Shown: positions 46,107 through 56,678 of the stretch, in pieces | Layout of the letters: every line of letters begins with the position of its first letter | Numbering within the stretch: the first letter of the stretch is position 1 | Assembly (NCBI RefSeq): GCF_002741985.1 | Contig: NZ_APHW01000013.1 | Location: forward strand, 79,304 to 143,303 | Length of the DNA: 64,000 nucleotides | Reading direction: 5' to 3' | Origin: Vibrio rotiferianus CAIM 577 = LMG 21460 | GTDB lineage: Bacteria; Pseudomonadota; Gammaproteobacteria; Enterobacterales; Vibrionaceae | Program-made: the position numbers and the translations under genes | Notes under the pieces: generated by a model | What the model saw: only the letters and a program-made list of their open reading frames with translations | Database searches by the model: none | What the model was told of the DNA's origin: nothing

Positions 46107-48718
46107 ATGAGCATCACCACAAATATAAATACTCAATATCGTAAGCCGCTCCCGGGAACCCAACTCGATTATTTTGATACCCGAGAAGCTGTTAACGATA
46201 TTTCTCCAGGAGCCTATGAAAAGCTCCCATACACCTCACGCGTTTTAGCAGAGCAGTTGGTTCGTCGCTGTGACCCAAATACGCTCACTGATAGCTTAAA
46301 ACAGTTGATTGAACGCAAGCGTGACCTTGATTTTCCTTGGTATCCGGCACGTGTGGTTTGTCATGACATCCTTGGACAAACCGCATTAGTCGACCTCGCT
46401 GGTTTGCGTGATGCGATTGCCGAACAAGGCGGTGACCCAGCGAAAGTGAACCCTGTGGTCGAAACGCAGTTGATCGTTGACCATTCACTGGCAGTCGAAC
46501 ACGCAGGCTTTGACCCAGACGCGTTTGAGAAAAACCGCGCAATAGAAGAGCGCAGAAACGAAGACCGATTCCATTTTATTGAATGGTGTAAAACAGCGTT
46601 TGAGAACGTTAGCGTTATTCCTGCGGGTAACGGCATCATGCACCAAATCAACTTGGAGAAGATGTCTCCGGTTGTGCAAGCCAAGCAAGGCATTGCTTAC
46701 CCAGATACCTGTGTCGGCACGGACAGTCACACCCCCCCACGTTGATTCACTTGGCGTTATTGCGATTGGTGTCGGCGGTTTAGAGGCGGAGACGGTTATG
46801 CTTGGTCGCCCGTCGATGATGCGTCTGCCAGACATTGTTGGTGTGAAGCTGACTGGTAAGCGTCAACCGGGTATTACCGCCACCGATATCGTGTTGGCGA
46901 TTACCGAGTTCCTGCGAAATGAACGCGTGGTTTCATCCTATCTCGAATTCTTTGGCGAAGGGGCTCGGGATCTAACCATTGGTGACCGCGCGACCATCTC
47001 AAACATGACGCCAGAATACGGCGCAACCGCTGGGATGTTCTACATTGATGAGCAGACCATTAATTACCTCAAACTGACAGGGCGCGATGATCAACAGGTC
47101 GACTTGGTAGAGAAGTACGCCAAACAAACCGGTCTGTGGGCGGATGATTTAGACACGGCTGTTTACGAACGCGTGCTTGAGTTCGATTTGTCCCAAGTCG
47201 GGCGCAATCTAGCAGGTCCATCAAATCCTCATCGTCGTTTGCCAACCTCAGAGCTTGCTGAGCGTGGTGTTTCTGGCGAGTGGCAAGAGAAGGAAGGCGA
47301 GCTTCCAGATGGCGCGGTGATCATTGCGGCGATTACTTCTTGCACCAACACCAGTAACCCAAGAAACGTTGTGGCGGCTGGTCTTGTCGCCAAGAAAGCG
47401 AATGAGCTTGGGTTGGTGCGCAAACCTTGGGTGAAGTCTTCATTTGCACCGGGTTCTAAAGTTGCTCGACTCTACCTTGAAGAATCTGGATTACTCCCCG
47501 AATTGGAGAAGCTTGGTTTTGGTATCGTGGCTTATGCGTGTACAACCTGTAACGGTATGAGTGGCGCACTTGACCCGAAAATCCAACAAGAAATCATCGA
47601 CCGAGATCTGTATTCAACGGCGGTACTTTCGGGGAATCGCAACTTTGATGGTCGAATTCATCCTTACGCAAAACAAGCATTTTTAGCATCGCCACCTTTG
47701 GTCGTTGCTTACGCGTTAGCCGGTACGATTCGTTTTGATATCGAACGTGATTCTTTAGGCAAAGACAAAGACGGCAAGCCGGTTTATCTCAATGACTTGT
47801 GGCCAACGGATGAAGAAATTGATGCTGTGGTGGGTGAGTACGTTAAGCCAGAGCAGTTTAATCAAGTCTACATTCAAATGTTTAAACTGAATGATGAGGC
47901 TCGTAACCCGAATCCGCTCTACGATTGGCGTCCGATGAGTACGTATATCCGTCGACCTCCCTACTGGCAAAAAGGAGGGGGAAGGTGCACTGGCTGGTGA
48001 GCGAACTCTGTCTTCAATGCGTCCTCTTGCCGTTTTAGGCGATAACATTACGACCGACCACTTGTCGCCATCAAACGCAATTTTGGCAAGCAGCGCCGCA
48101 GGTGAGTACCTTGCGAAGATGGGCGTGCCAGAAGAAGACTTTAACTCATACGCGACTCACCGAGGTGATCACTTAACCGCGCAGCGCGCCACTTTCGCTA
48201 ACCCGAAGTTGTTCAACGAAATGGTCAAGGAAAATGGCGAAGTCGTGCAAGGATCGCTGGCGAGAGTTGAACCTGAAGGCAAAGTGACACGTATGTGGGA
48301 AGCGATAGAGACTTACATGAATCGCAAGCAGCCGCTTATCGTGGTCGCAGGTGCGGATTATGGTCAAGGATCGTCGCGAGATTGGGCGGCGAAAGGCGTT
48401 CGCTTGGCGGGTGTAGAAGCGATTGTCGCGGAAGGTTTTGAGCGTATTCACCGTACCAATTTAGTTGGGATGGGGGTGCTTCCTCTGCAATTTAAAGATG
48501 GCGTGAACCGAAATACGCTCGAATTAGATGGCACTGAGCTTTATGACGTTATCGGCGATATCACTCCTGGTGCTGATTTGGCGTTGGTGATTACCCGTGC
48601 TAATGGCGACAAGGTTGATGTACCAGTGACTTGTCGACTCGATACCGAAGATGAAGTCCACGTGTACAAAGCGGGCGGTGTGTTACAGCGCTTTGCTCAA
48701 GACTTCCTCTCGCAATAG
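46107..48718 (+). pseudogene. acnD: 2-methylcitrate dehydratase AcnD (Fe-S, aconitase family), two frame breaks
   Basis: Three frames combine into one protein of about 869 residues, normal for AcnD. First part: through PAGNGIMHQINLEKMSPVV to GTDSHTP. The first break is a seven-C run at 46732-46738 where six would read DSHTPHVDSLGVIAIGVGGLEAE. The second break is a five-G run near 47975-47981 where four would read YWQKGGEGALAGERTL. Cluster Cys residues are visible (AITSCTNTSNPRN, YACTTCNGMSG), and ADYGQGSSRDWAAKGV is the swivelling-domain motif. AcnD makes 2-methyl-cis-aconitate with PrpF. Both breaks are single-base homopolymer gains in an otherwise conserved gene, so sequencing error is likely. 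Confidence 0.9.
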
Positions 48719-48741
48719 ATAGCGCAATAACGGAGCAAGAT

Positions 48742-49929
48742 ATGGATAGCAAGATGCAAAGCCAAATCAAAGTCCCGGCGACTTACATGCGCGGCGGTAC
48801 GAGTAAAGGTGTGTTCTTCAACCTTGAAGATTTGCCACAGCCCGCGCAAGTTGCAGGCGAGGCAAGAGACAAACTGCTACTTCGTGTGATTGGTAGCCCA
48901 GACCCGTATGCCAAACAAATTGATGGCATGGGCGGCGCGACTTCCAGCACCAGTAAAACTGTGATTGTGTCGCGCAGTCAGCGAGTCGATCACGACGTTG
49001 ATTACCTGTTCGGACAAGTATCAATAGATAAGCCATTTGTCGATTGGAGTGGTAACTGTGGCAACCTTTCTGCTGCAGTCGGCCCTTTCGCCATTCATGC
49101 AGGGTTGATCGACGAAGATCGTATTCCTCAAAACGGCATCGTTACCGTTCGTGTATGGCAGGTAAATATTGGCAAAACCATATTGATTCATGTGCCAATC
49201 GTAAATGGTTTCGTTCAAGAAACAGGGGAGTTTGAGCTTGATGGTGTGACGTTCCCTGCGGCAGAAATCCAAGTTGATTTTGTCGACCCTGCTGATGGCG
49301 AAGGCAGCATGTTTCCAACCGGCAATCTAGTAGACGATTTGGTCGTACCGGATGTTGGGACTTTTAATGCCACCTTCATCAACGCTGGTATACCGACGAT
49401 CTTCATTGATGCAGAAGCACTTGGCTACCAAGGCACTGAGCTTCAAGATGACATCAATAACGATGAATCTGCTCTTGCAAGGTTTGAGTTCATTCGTGCT
49501 TATGGCGCGCTAAAAATGGGCCTTATTGATTCGCTCGAAGAGGCTCAAACACGTCAACACACGCCTAAGATTGCGTTTGTTTCCCAGCCTAAATCCTACT
49601 TATCGTCGAGTGGTAAAACCGTAGAAGCAGGTGAGGTCGATATTCTCGTCCGAGCTTTATCTATGGGCAAACTTCACCACGCGATGATGGGAACCGCGGC
49701 GGTCGCTATTGCCTCGGCGGCATGCGTTCCGGGTACCTTAGTCAACTTAGCTGCTGGTGGCGGAAAGAAAGAATCTGTGACGTTTGGGCATCCATCAGGA
49801 ACACTTAAGGTGGGGGCAAAAGCCAAACAAACAGAACAAGGTTGGGTGGTTGAGAAAGCCGTCATGAGCCGCAGCGCGAGAATACTGATGGAGGGCTTTG
49901 TGCGTGTTCCCTCCAATGTCTTTGAATAA
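48742..49929 (+). CDS. prpF: 2-methylaconitate cis-trans isomerase PrpF
   Basis: 395 residues. PrpF signature: PATYMRGGTSKGVFF at the start, WSGNCGNLSAAVGPFAIH in the first half, and the paired half MGTAAVAIASAACVPGTLVN. The diaminopimelate-epimerase-like fold isomerises the AcnD product so that AcnB can hydrate it. GGAG precedes the ATG by six bases. It is always paired with AcnD in the prpD-independent route. An alternative ATG four codons downstream is possible. Confidence 0.95.
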   Translation: MDSKMQSQIKVPATYMRGGTSKGVFFNLEDLPQPAQVAGEARDKLLLRVIGSPDPYAKQIDGMGGATSSTSKTVIVSRSQRVDHDVDYLFGQVSIDKPFVDWSGNCGNLSAAVGPFAIHAGLIDEDRIPQNGIVTVRVWQVNIGKTILIHVPIVNGFVQETGEFELDGVTFPAAEIQVDFVDPADGEGSMFPTGNLVDDLVVPDVGTFNATFINAGIPTIFIDAEALGYQGTELQDDINNDESALARFEFIRAYGALKMGLIDSLEEAQTRQHTPKIAFVSQPKSYLSSSGKTVEAGEVDILVRALSMGKLHHAMMGTAAVAIASAACVPGTLVNLAAGGGKKESVTFGHPSGTLKVGAKAKQTEQGWVVEKAVMSRSARILMEGFVRVPSNVFE

Positions 49930-49990
49930 CACAATTGCATGGTAGTGATACTTAAGAGAAGCAATGTCAGGACATACTGGAGGAAGCAAT

Positions 49991-51870
49991 ATGTCTGCAT
50001 ATCAAAAAGAATACCTTTGGGCACAAAATGAACCGGAAAACTTTTGGCGTGCTCAAGCTGAAAACATCGATTGGTTTGAAGCGCCAAATACCATCTTACA
50101 AGCTGACGAACATGGGGTTGAACGTTGGTTTCCTGACGGCGTGTTGAACACGTCATGGCTCGCGTTGGATTATCATTGCGAGCAAGGGAGAGGCGACAAA
50201 ACCGCCCTGATTTATGATTCGCCAGTGACGGGGCAAAAACAAACATACAGCTATCAAGCTCTGCGTGACCAAGTGGCAAAAATTGCGGGTATGCTTTCGA
50301 ACCGAGGTGTAACCAAAGGCGATCGTGTGGTCATCTATATGCCGATGATCCCAGAGGCGGCAATGGCGATGCTAGCGTGTGCTCGATTGGGTGCGATTCA
50401 CTCGGTGGTGTTTGGCGGTTTTGCCCCGAATGAGCTTGCCGTTCGAATTGAAGACGCAGAACCCAAAGTCATCATGACGGCGTCTTGTGGCATCGAAATC
50501 AATAAGGTGATTCCATACAAACCAATGGTTGATAAAGCCATTATGGACAGTCGTTGGAAGCCAGAGAAAGTCTTTGTTCTTCAGCGCCCACAGTGCGAAG
50601 CCGAACTTAATCTAGAACGTGATTTAGATTGGCAGCAAGAATACGCACAAGCTTTGCCTCATGCGTGTGTCCCTGTGTTAGCAACAGATCCTCTTTATAT
50701 TCTCTATACTTCTGGCACAACAGGGAAACCAAAAGGCGTGGTGCGCGACAATGGCGGTCATGCCGTAGCGATGAAATATTCGATGACGTCGATTTATAAC
50801 ATCCCCCAAGATGGCGTGTTCTGGGCTGCATCGGATGTAGGGTGGGTTGTTGGTCACTCTTACATTGTGTACGCGCCGTTGATTCATGGCTGTACAACTA
50901 TTCTATTTGAAGGCAAACCAGTGAGAACACCGGATCCGGGTGCATTCTGGCGTGTTTGTGACGAATACAAAGTGGATGTGCTTTTTTCCGCGCCAACCGC
51001 TTTTCGTGCAATTAAGAAAGAAGACCCAGAAGGCGAGTTCATTAAGCAATACGACTTGTCCAATCTCGACTCTATCTTTATGGCAGGCGAACGCTTGATC
51101 CACCAACGCTAGAATGGGTCGAAAGCAAAGCAGATAAGCCGGTCATTGACCACTGGTGGCAAACCGAGACAGGATGGGCAATCGCGGGCAATCCGACCGG
51201 TATCGAGGTAATGCCAGTAAAAGCGGGCTCTGCTACCAAGCCGATTCCTGGCTATCAGGTCGAGATTCTCAACGAAATGGGCATGCCAGTGGGCGCAAAT
51301 CAACAAGGTTTTGTCGCTTTGAAGCGCCCATTACCACCAAGCTGTCTACCGACTGTCTGGCGCAACCATGACCGCTTTGAGACTGGTTATCTAAGTCAAT
51401 TTCCGGGTTACTACGTATCGGGAGATGGCGGTTACCTAGATGAAGAGGGGTACCTGTTTATCATGGGTCGTATTGATGACGTAATTAACGTCGCAGGTCA
51501 CCGTCTGTCTACCGGTGAGATGGAAGAAATCGTTGGTGGTCATCCAGCGATTGCGGAATGTGCGGTAGTCGGTATCCATGATGAGTTAAAAGGACAGCTA
51601 CCACTTGGCTTCGTGGTTCTTAAAGATGGTGTGAAGATTGATGATCTAACGCTAGAAGGTGAGTTGGTGGGTAAAGTGCGCAACGAGATTGGTGCTGTGG
51701 CTTGCTTTAAACATGCGCTGGTTGTCGATCGTTTGCCAAAGACACGCTCAGGCAAAATTTTGCGAAGAACCATTCGTCAAATAGCCGATGGTGAGCAATA
51801 CGTGGTGCCATCAACCATTGATGATCCATCCAGTTTAGGCGAAATCGAACGAGTGCTTAAACGTGGCTAG
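49991..51870 (+). pseudogene. prpE: Propionyl-CoA synthetase, frame broken near its middle
   Basis: Two frames make about 626 residues, normal for PrpE. The start is the ATG at 49991 after GGAGGAAG. First part: AMP-binding motif YILYTSGTTGKPKGVVRDNGG and WAASDVGWVVGHSYIVYAPL, ending FMAGERL. The second resumes DPPTLEWVESKADKPVIDHWWQTETGW and holds GRIDDVINVAGHRLSTGEME and the acylated Lys region RSGKILRRTIRQIA. The break at about 51100 needs one base added; it is not in a long homopolymer. It activates propionate to propionyl-CoA. Confidence 0.9.
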
Positions 51871-51930
51871 CTAAGTAAGATCTTAAGTAACTGTACCCTT
51901 AGGTTACCTAGGAGCAAGCACAAACATCGA

Positions 51931-51962
51931 GGCCTCTTGCTTTGTCGGCAAGAGGCTTTTGC
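51931..51962 (+). terminator. Terminator closing the prp cluster
   Basis: GCCTCTTGC and GCAAGAGGC pair with a 7-base loop and run into TTTT, about 60 bases after the prpE stop. Confidence 0.85.
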
Positions 51963-52029
51963 ATTCCTGCTTGCCTAAATGCATGTTTAAACACACACTA
52001 TATGGATTCTTATTTTTGGCTTAGTTCTT

Positions 52030-52503
52030 ATGTCTACTTTTGTAATCAAACCAGCGCTTTTTGACGATCTTGAGCAACTTAACGACCTAATGTTTGAGTT
52101 GCATGATGAACACCACATTCAATCCCCAGAGCTGTTTAAAACCGCAGAAGAAATCGAACAAGAAAAGAGCATTGCTCGCTATCTCGATAATCCTGAATGT
52201 TTGGTTTATGTCGCTAGAGTAGAGGATGAGATCATCGGCTTTGTGTCTGGGCATTTCTGCGAGCTTATTTCTACGGTTAGTAAACCTGTCATGATGGGAA
52301 GTGTTGATGAGCTCTACGTCTTACCAGAGTATCGTAAACAGGGTACTGCAAAAGCTCTGATTGAGAAGATAGAGGCGACATTCGTTGATTATGGAGTGAA
52401 ACAGATGTTTGTTGAGGTTTGGGACTTTAACCAGACAGCGATTTCTCTCTATGAGAACCAAGGTTTTGGGCATCATATTCATTGGTTAAGAAAATCGCTA
52501 TAA
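52030..52503 (+). CDS. GNAT-family N-acetyltransferase
   Basis: 157 residues. GNAT core: VYVARVEDEIIGFVSGHF, then motif A VDELYVLPEYRKQGTAKALIEKIEATFV (acetyl-CoA pyrophosphate loop Q/R-x2-G-x-A) and motif B VEVWDFNQTAISLYENQGFGHH. The ribosome site is weak. A single-gene unit by spacing. The acceptor is unknown. Confidence 0.88.
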   Translation: MSTFVIKPALFDDLEQLNDLMFELHDEHHIQSPELFKTAEEIEQEKSIARYLDNPECLVYVARVEDEIIGFVSGHFCELISTVSKPVMMGSVDELYVLPEYRKQGTAKALIEKIEATFVDYGVKQMFVEVWDFNQTAISLYENQGFGHHIHWLRKSL

Positions 52504-52839
52504 AAAGGGCATGTGAGCACACTTCTAATAGGTAACCCTGTGCTTTGAGTTTTCTACCATTCGTATCGTGAATTCAATGCAATCTGATGGTGTGTCATTG
52601 TTGAGAAATGATATTTTCCATGTCAAAATTTCTGACATAATTCTGATAATACTGGCAGAATCTCGCGCTCAGTTGGTCTAGTGTCTGAGCTAAGTCAATT
52701 GAAAATCAGTTTCTGATGTTTGCTATAGTGAATATGCGTTAGGTAGCAATTCTACAACTTGTTACTTAATTTTTGTCGTAAAATATTTGTGGCGTAGACA
52801 TTATATGTCTGCGTGGCTTGTATTATTTAAGGTTTTTTT
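52504..52839. other. Intergenic region with a palindrome before the Nudix-PAP2 gene
   Basis: 336 bases, AT-rich. A 9-bp inverted repeat with 3-base loop (CGTAGACAT-TAT-ATGTCTGCG, 52793-52813, one wobble) lies about 27 bases before the GTG start of the next gene and could be an operator. TTGAAA (52699) and TATAGT (52724) are promoter-like but 19 bases apart. No gene seen. Confidence 0.5.
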
Positions 52840-54273
52840 GTGCTGAGATCTTTGTTTATTCTCATATTTTTGTCGGTGTCATCTATTGTTTCAGGGAGCG
52901 TATTTGCTGCCTCTGATTCAACTGCCATAAAAGGTGCACTTTGTGTCGTGAAGGCCGATGAAAAGGTCGTATTGGTTCATGAGATTCTGACTGACAGAAT
53001 TTCCCTACCTGGCGGAACCATCATTGCAGGGGAACCTGCGAAGGTCGCTGCCCAGCGAGAAACATGGGAAGAAGCTGGTTTGTCAGTGACAGTTGGAGAA
53101 GAGCTTGGAAGAACAGAGACGGCAGTCATTTTTGACTGTATATCGGACTCTGAAATTATTGCTTTTTCTCAAAACAACATGCTTGATGCTAACGAAATGC
53201 CGAGTTGGTTCGCTCCTCATTATGGAGTTGAAGTTGCGTCTACGATGTTAATGCAGGCTGAATCATTACCTTCGAGCCTTTATCGGTATCCTAGCCAGTG
53301 GCAACAGGTAAAATCCTTTATCCAAGAAGCTACTAATCAAGAAGTCTTGTATGTCAGCCAGTTGGTTGAGTCTGCACCTAGCTTTCGTCAACTTGAACTG
53401 TATTGGATGACCAACTTACAAAGTTTTGTTGGTTCTTTTTCAGATACGAGTGAAAGTTCTGCATGTAACTTTGCGAAAGCAGTAACTTTTCTAACCTCAC
53501 CCGTCATGCTGTTACTGCTGTTTCCCTATGTAATGATGCGTTTCGACGGTCGGTTTGTATACCGACTTTTCTTTGCAGTATCAATTACTTCGATAATGTC
53601 CTTAGTCGCTCAGCAGGGCTTTTCTCTACCTAGGCCGCATGTATATTTACCGATGGCAGAATTAACTAAGAGCTATGGATTTAGTTTCCCAAGCCTTCCA
53701 ATTGCTGTTTGGTTTTGTGTTGGCATGTTTATATTCCAACGAACAGAGTCCTTCGGGATGAATCGTATAACGATGGGTGCAGTTACATTAACCGTTTTGG
53801 TGATGTTCTGTAAGTTCTATCTAGGTACGGCATTTATATTGGACATGTTGATTGGTGCTGTATTTGGTTCACTGGTTGCTTGGCATATTTTAAGGTTGGA
53901 AAGTAACCCAGAAGTTGATGTTGATAACCTACTTTGCGCGAAGAGTGTTTGGTTGACGGTCACTTGTATTACAGCTGTTATCTCCGTAATTTGGCCGCGA
54001 CCCGTTTTTGCTGCTTGGTTAGCCATACTTGTAACGGCTTCCGCTGTTGTTATCACATTTAGAGATAATGAAGTTCGACTCACATTTCAGCAAATGTTGT
54101 ACCTGATTTTAATTTTGCTGTTTGCGAATCAGGTTTGGGACTATCTAAGTCAGTTAGTCGCTTATAGTGGGTTATGGTCTCTAATTACAGCAACGTTAAA
54201 GTACCCATTATTAATGCTAATTTTTGTCGCTATCGCACGAAAGCTGACTCTGCAAAAAACGGTCTTGTCCTAA
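52840..54273 (+). CDS. Nudix-PAP2 fusion membrane protein with degenerate PAP2 motifs
   Basis: 477 residues from a GTG start (AAGG seven bases upstream). The signal peptide LRSLFILIFLSVSSIVSGSVFA would place the Nudix domain (about 30-165) in the periplasm. The Nudix box is complete: GGTIIAGEPAKVAAQRETWEEAGL. The C-terminal half has about ten membrane helices of PAP2 type. Its catalytic motifs are altered: GFSLPRP keeps RP but lacks the Lys, PSGH reads PSLP, and the SRxxxxxHxxxD motif reads CKFYLGTAFILD, with no His. The phosphatase half may therefore be inactive. A terminator follows. Confidence 0.85.
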   Translation: MLRSLFILIFLSVSSIVSGSVFAASDSTAIKGALCVVKADEKVVLVHEILTDRISLPGGTIIAGEPAKVAAQRETWEEAGLSVTVGEELGRTETAVIFDCISDSEIIAFSQNNMLDANEMPSWFAPHYGVEVASTMLMQAESLPSSLYRYPSQWQQVKSFIQEATNQEVLYVSQLVESAPSFRQLELYWMTNLQSFVGSFSDTSESSACNFAKAVTFLTSPVMLLLLFPYVMMRFDGRFVYRLFFAVSITSIMSLVAQQGFSLPRPHVYLPMAELTKSYGFSFPSLPIAVWFCVGMFIFQRTESFGMNRITMGAVTLTVLVMFCKFYLGTAFILDMLIGAVFGSLVAWHILRLESNPEVDVDNLLCAKSVWLTVTCITAVISVIWPRPVFAAWLAILVTASAVVITFRDNEVRLTFQQMLYLILILLFANQVWDYLSQLVAYSGLWSLITATLKYPLLMLIFVAIARKLTLQKTVLS

Positions 54274-54276
54274 AAG

Positions 54277-54305
54277 AAAGCCTCGCATTAACGCGAGGCT
54301 TTTTA
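54277..54305. terminator. Bidirectional terminator between convergent genes
   Basis: AAGCCTCGC/GCGAGGCTT with a 6-base loop; T runs on the plus strand and A runs before it serve both directions. Confidence 0.88.
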
Positions 54306-54339
54306 CTTCTATCCTTTTGGTAGAAGAGGGCGTGGATCA

Positions 54340-55149
54340 TTAAGCGTTGAGAACAAACTTCTCGATTGATTTAGCCACACCGTGGTCATCATTGCTTTCG
54401 GCAATATAGTTTGCGATGCGTTTGGTCTCTTCCATCGCATTTGCCATGGCAATACCGAGGCCCGCGTATTCAAGCATATGGTGATCGTTTTCTGCATCGC
54501 CCATACAAATCACTTCTTCAGCTTTGATGCCCAAGTATTCAGCGATCGCCGAAACACCGATGCCTTTGTTACTTGATGGGTTCAAAAACTCTAAGAAGAA
54601 AGGCGCGCTTTGCACTACCGTAAACTCTTGTTTTAATTCCGCAGGTAAAGTCGCAATAACTTCAGTTAGTTTGCTTGGCTCTGCAACCATCATCGCTTTA
54701 ATGATCGCGTGATCATCTTCTAGAGAGTCGAAGTTCATTTCGGTAATTTCAAGACCGTTGATCTTCGCTTCGATGTCTGTGTAAGGGTTATTCTCTTCTG
54801 TGATTAGGCCGTGCTCTTGGCTGAATGCGTGAACATAAGCGCCAAGCTCGCGCGCTTTACGTGCAATTTTCTTCGCCGCTTTGCCATCAATGATTTGCTG
54901 GTGGATGATTTCGTTCGTACCAATGTTTTTCACCATTGAGCCGTTGTAGTACAAAACAAAGTCTTTGTCTGAGTCGATGTTCAACTCATCTAATTTGTCT
55001 TGCATTCCTTCAAGAGGGCGGCCAGAAGCAAGGACAACGGTAACACCCGCTTCACGTGCTTTTGCAATTGCTTGTTTGTTCTCTTCAGAAATTACTTTGT
55101 CGCTGTTTAGCAACGTACCGTCCATGTCTAGGGCGATCAGCTTGTACAT
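54340..55149 (-). CDS. yidA: Cof-type HAD sugar phosphatase (YidA-like)
   Basis: 269 residues. HAD motif I DMDGTLLNSD, motif II VVLASGRP, motif III Lys in SSNKGIGVSAIAEYLG and motif IV ICMGDAENDHHMLEYAG. The C2 cap domain lies between. The length and motifs fit YidA, which dephosphorylates sugar phosphates. It stands alone on the minus strand. Confidence 0.92.
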   Translation of the reverse strand: MYKLIALDMDGTLLNSDKVISEENKQAIAKAREAGVTVVLASGRPLEGMQDKLDELNIDSDKDFVLYYNGSMVKNIGTNEIIHQQIIDGKAAKKIARKARELGAYVHAFSQEHGLITEENNPYTDIEAKINGLEITEMNFDSLEDDHAIIKAMMVAEPSKLTEVIATLPAELKQEFTVVQSAPFFLEFLNPSSNKGIGVSAIAEYLGIKAEEVICMGDAENDHHMLEYAGLGIAMANAMEETKRIANYIAESNDDHGVAKSIEKFVLNA

Positions 55150-55296
55150 CTTTACTTACCTTAAAAAATTGGGAACCTGCGTATGAAACTACAAAACAAC
55201 CTATTTTAACAATTTATTTTTGGTTTAAATTGACCTGAGTGCGCCTCTCCATTAAGGTCTTCGCCTCGAAGTATAATGAGTTGAGTGAGTTCTACG

Positions 55297-55965
55297 TTGT
55301 ATAAGCTAAATGAGATGTTTGAAACCATCCAAGGGGAAGGGGTTTTCACTGGTGTGCCAGCAGTTTTTGTGCGTTTGCAAGAATGTCCGGTTGGGTGTTC
55401 TTGGTGCGATACGAAACAGACTTGGTACGCGGAAGAAGAAGACCAGCGCCAGATCGGTGATATCTTGGTGAAAACAGAAGATTCTCCAACGTGGTGTTTC
55501 GCATCGGCAGAAGACATCGTAGCTGAATATAAAAAGCAGGGCTTCAATGCGAAGCATATTGTGATCACTGGTGGTGAACCATGTATTTATGATTTACGTG
55601 CTTTGACGGCTGCATTTGAAGAAATGGGTTGCCAATGCCAAATCGAAACCAGTGGTACTTCAGAGGTAGTGACTTCAGAAGGAACATGGGTGACAGTGTC
55701 ACCTAAGGTCGCAATGAAAGGGAAGCTACCAGTGCTTAAAAGTGCATTAGAACGCGCAAATGAAATCAAGCACCCAGTTGGCACCCAAAAAGACATCGTT
55801 CAACTGGATGTGTTATTGGCCTCTGCAGAGATCGGTGAGAAGACAGTGATCGCACTTCAGCCTATCAGTCAAAAGCCTCGTGCTACCCAACTGTGTATTG
55901 ATACCTGTGTTGCTCGCAACTGGCGTCTGTCGGTTCAAACTCATAAATACCTAAGTATTGCTTAA
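55297..55965 (+). CDS. queE: 7-carboxy-7-deazaguanine synthase QueE
   Basis: 222 residues from a TTG at 55297 ([14 protein letters not shown]), with GAGTGAG seven bases upstream; a GTG at 55285 is also in frame and adds four residues. Radical SAM motif CPVGCSWC binds the 4Fe-4S cluster; [12 protein letters not shown] is the SAM-binding GGE motif. It makes 7-carboxy-7-deazaguanine in the queuosine pathway. It precedes queC by 14 bases, so the two form an operon. Confidence 0.95.
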   Translation: MYKLNEMFETIQGEGVFTGVPAVFVRLQECPVGCSWCDTKQTWYAEEEDQRQIGDILVKTEDSPTWCFASAEDIVAEYKKQGFNAKHIVITGGEPCIYDLRALTAAFEEMGCQCQIETSGTSEVVTSEGTWVTVSPKVAMKGKLPVLKSALERANEIKHPVGTQKDIVQLDVLLASAEIGEKTVIALQPISQKPRATQLCIDTCVARNWRLSVQTHKYLSIA

Positions 55966-55979
55966 GCTCGGAGAGAAAG

Positions 55980-56678
55980 ATGAAAAAAGCAGTGGTTGTT
56001 TTCAGTGGTGGACAGGATTCTACAACATGTCTGGTTCAAGCGTTAAAAGAGTTTGACGAAGTACATGCCATTACATTTGACTACGGTCAGCGACATAAGC
56101 TGGAGATTGAAGTGGCAGAGAAAGTCGCAAAAGATCTTGGTGTCGCTGCACATAAAGTGATGGATGTTGGCCTGCTGAATGAACTTGCTATCAGCTCTCT
56201 GACACGTGACGACATTCCAGTTTCACATGAGCTACAAGAAAACGGTTTACCGAACTCGTTCGTTCCTGGCCGCAACATCTTGTTCCTAACGCTAGCTGGC
56301 ATCTACGCTTACCAAATTGGCGCAGAAACGGTAATTACGGGTGTTTGTGAAACAGACTTTAGTGGTTACCCAGATTGCCGTGATGACTTTGTAAAAGCGA
56401 TGAACAGTGCGCTGGTTAAAGGCATGGATCGTCAATTTCAAATCAAGACGCCATTGATGTGGTTGAACAAAGCAGAAACGTGGGCATTGGCCGATCAATA
56501 TGACGCGTTGCAACTAGTGCGTGAAAACACACTAACTTGTTACAACGGCATCATCGGTGATGGTTGTGGTGATTGCCCGTCCTGCGATCTACGCAAAGCG
56601 GGCTTAGACGACTACCTAAACAACAAAGAAGCTGTTATGCATTCTTTGGTTGAAAAGCAGAAGGTGGAAGGTCAATAG
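55980..56678 (+). CDS. queC: 7-cyano-7-deazaguanine synthase QueC
   Basis: 232 residues. P-loop [18 protein letters not shown], central [12 protein letters not shown] and [15 protein letters not shown], and zinc-binding [13 protein letters not shown] near the end. It converts the QueE product to preQ0 using ATP and ammonia. Its 3' end overlaps the convergent TPR-GGDEF gene by 44 bases. GAGAGAAAG precedes the start. Confidence 0.96.
   Translation: MKKAVVVFSGGQDSTTCLVQALKEFDEVHAITFDYGQRHKLEIEVAEKVAKDLGVAAHKVMDVGLLNELAISSLTRDDIPVSHELQENGLPNSFVPGRNILFLTLAGIYAYQIGAETVITGVCETDFSGYPDCRDDFVKAMNSALVKGMDRQFQIKTPLMWLNKAETWALADQYDALQLVRENTLTCYNGIIGDGCGDCPSCDLRKAGLDDYLNNKEAVMHSLVEKQKVEGQ

Noticed and set aside
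46579..48000. Middle part of acnD as its own gene from the open frame at 46579
   Set aside because: The first 50 or so residues of that frame are an out-of-frame reading of acnD; only the part after DSHTPHVD is real.
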